A stretch of DNA of 14,058 nucleotides, taken from NCBI GenBank assembly GCA_900550105.1, contig URQW01000070.1:1-14058 (forward strand). Reading direction: 5' to 3'. The position numbers and the translations under genes are program-made. The notes under the pieces were generated by a model. It was not told the origin of the DNA, made no database searches, and saw only the letters and a list, made by a program, of their open reading frames with translations. Below, one piece after another: positions 14,051 through 14,058 of the stretch. Within the stretch, counting starts at the first letter, position 1. Each line of letters opens with the position of its first letter. This DNA comes from an uncultured Pelosinus sp. Its GTDB lineage: Bacteria > Bacillota > Negativicutes > UMGS1260.

Positions 14051-14058
14051 TAATATTA

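Overview
The window looks like chromosomal DNA from a diderm, low-to-moderate GC Firmicute, most likely a Negativicute (Sporomusa/Pelosinus-like). This is an inference. The genes have strong Firmicute-type Shine-Dalgarno sequences, frequent TTG/ATG start choices and U-tract terminators. The families include a KimA-type potassium permease and a DUF2294/MpsC-like protein, both common in Firmicutes. The window also carries an RND pump with its periplasmic adaptor, which normally implies an outer membrane. Every gene I can support lies on the minus strand, so the transcription order runs from high to low coordinates. No rRNA, tRNA, insertion sequence, phage gene or CRISPR array is visible.

Layout in transcription order. 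At 14058-9244 lies an efflux operon: a promoter region with two TGACC-N2-GGTCA dyads, an RND adaptor, an AcrB-like permease overlapping it by 4 nt, and a GNAT acetyltransferase 25 nt further on. At 9243-8068 is an AT-rich stretch with a possible mini-ORF, a DUF2294/MpsC-like gene and a clear terminator. At 7967-6243 is a membrane chemoreceptor. At 6076-4763 is an L-cysteine desulfidase-type enzyme (CyuA/UPF0597) with a terminator. The gene-free 4762-4377 segment holds stem-loops, an extended -10 promoter and a roughly 155-nt leader with long-range complementarity. It leads into a KimA-like K+ importer (4376-2529) that ends at a terminator.

Next come a secreted protein of unknown function (2402-1833) and a 68-residue single-TM protein (1743-1537). 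The promoter of the 68-residue gene is overlapped by a good Fur-box match. Last are an AraC-family regulator (1386-529) and the start of a B3/4-domain (PheRS-beta-like) protein that runs off the window at base 1.

Functionally the window is a set of separate small transcription units rather than one pathway. The units with the clearest visible logic are the RND operon, probably repressed by a TetR-type protein encoded outside the window, the possibly iron-controlled small membrane protein, and the AraC-B3/4 pair. I did not find a convincing new multi-gene system. The best leads are the structured leader of the potassium importer, the Fur-box small protein and the diverged DUF2294-like protein.
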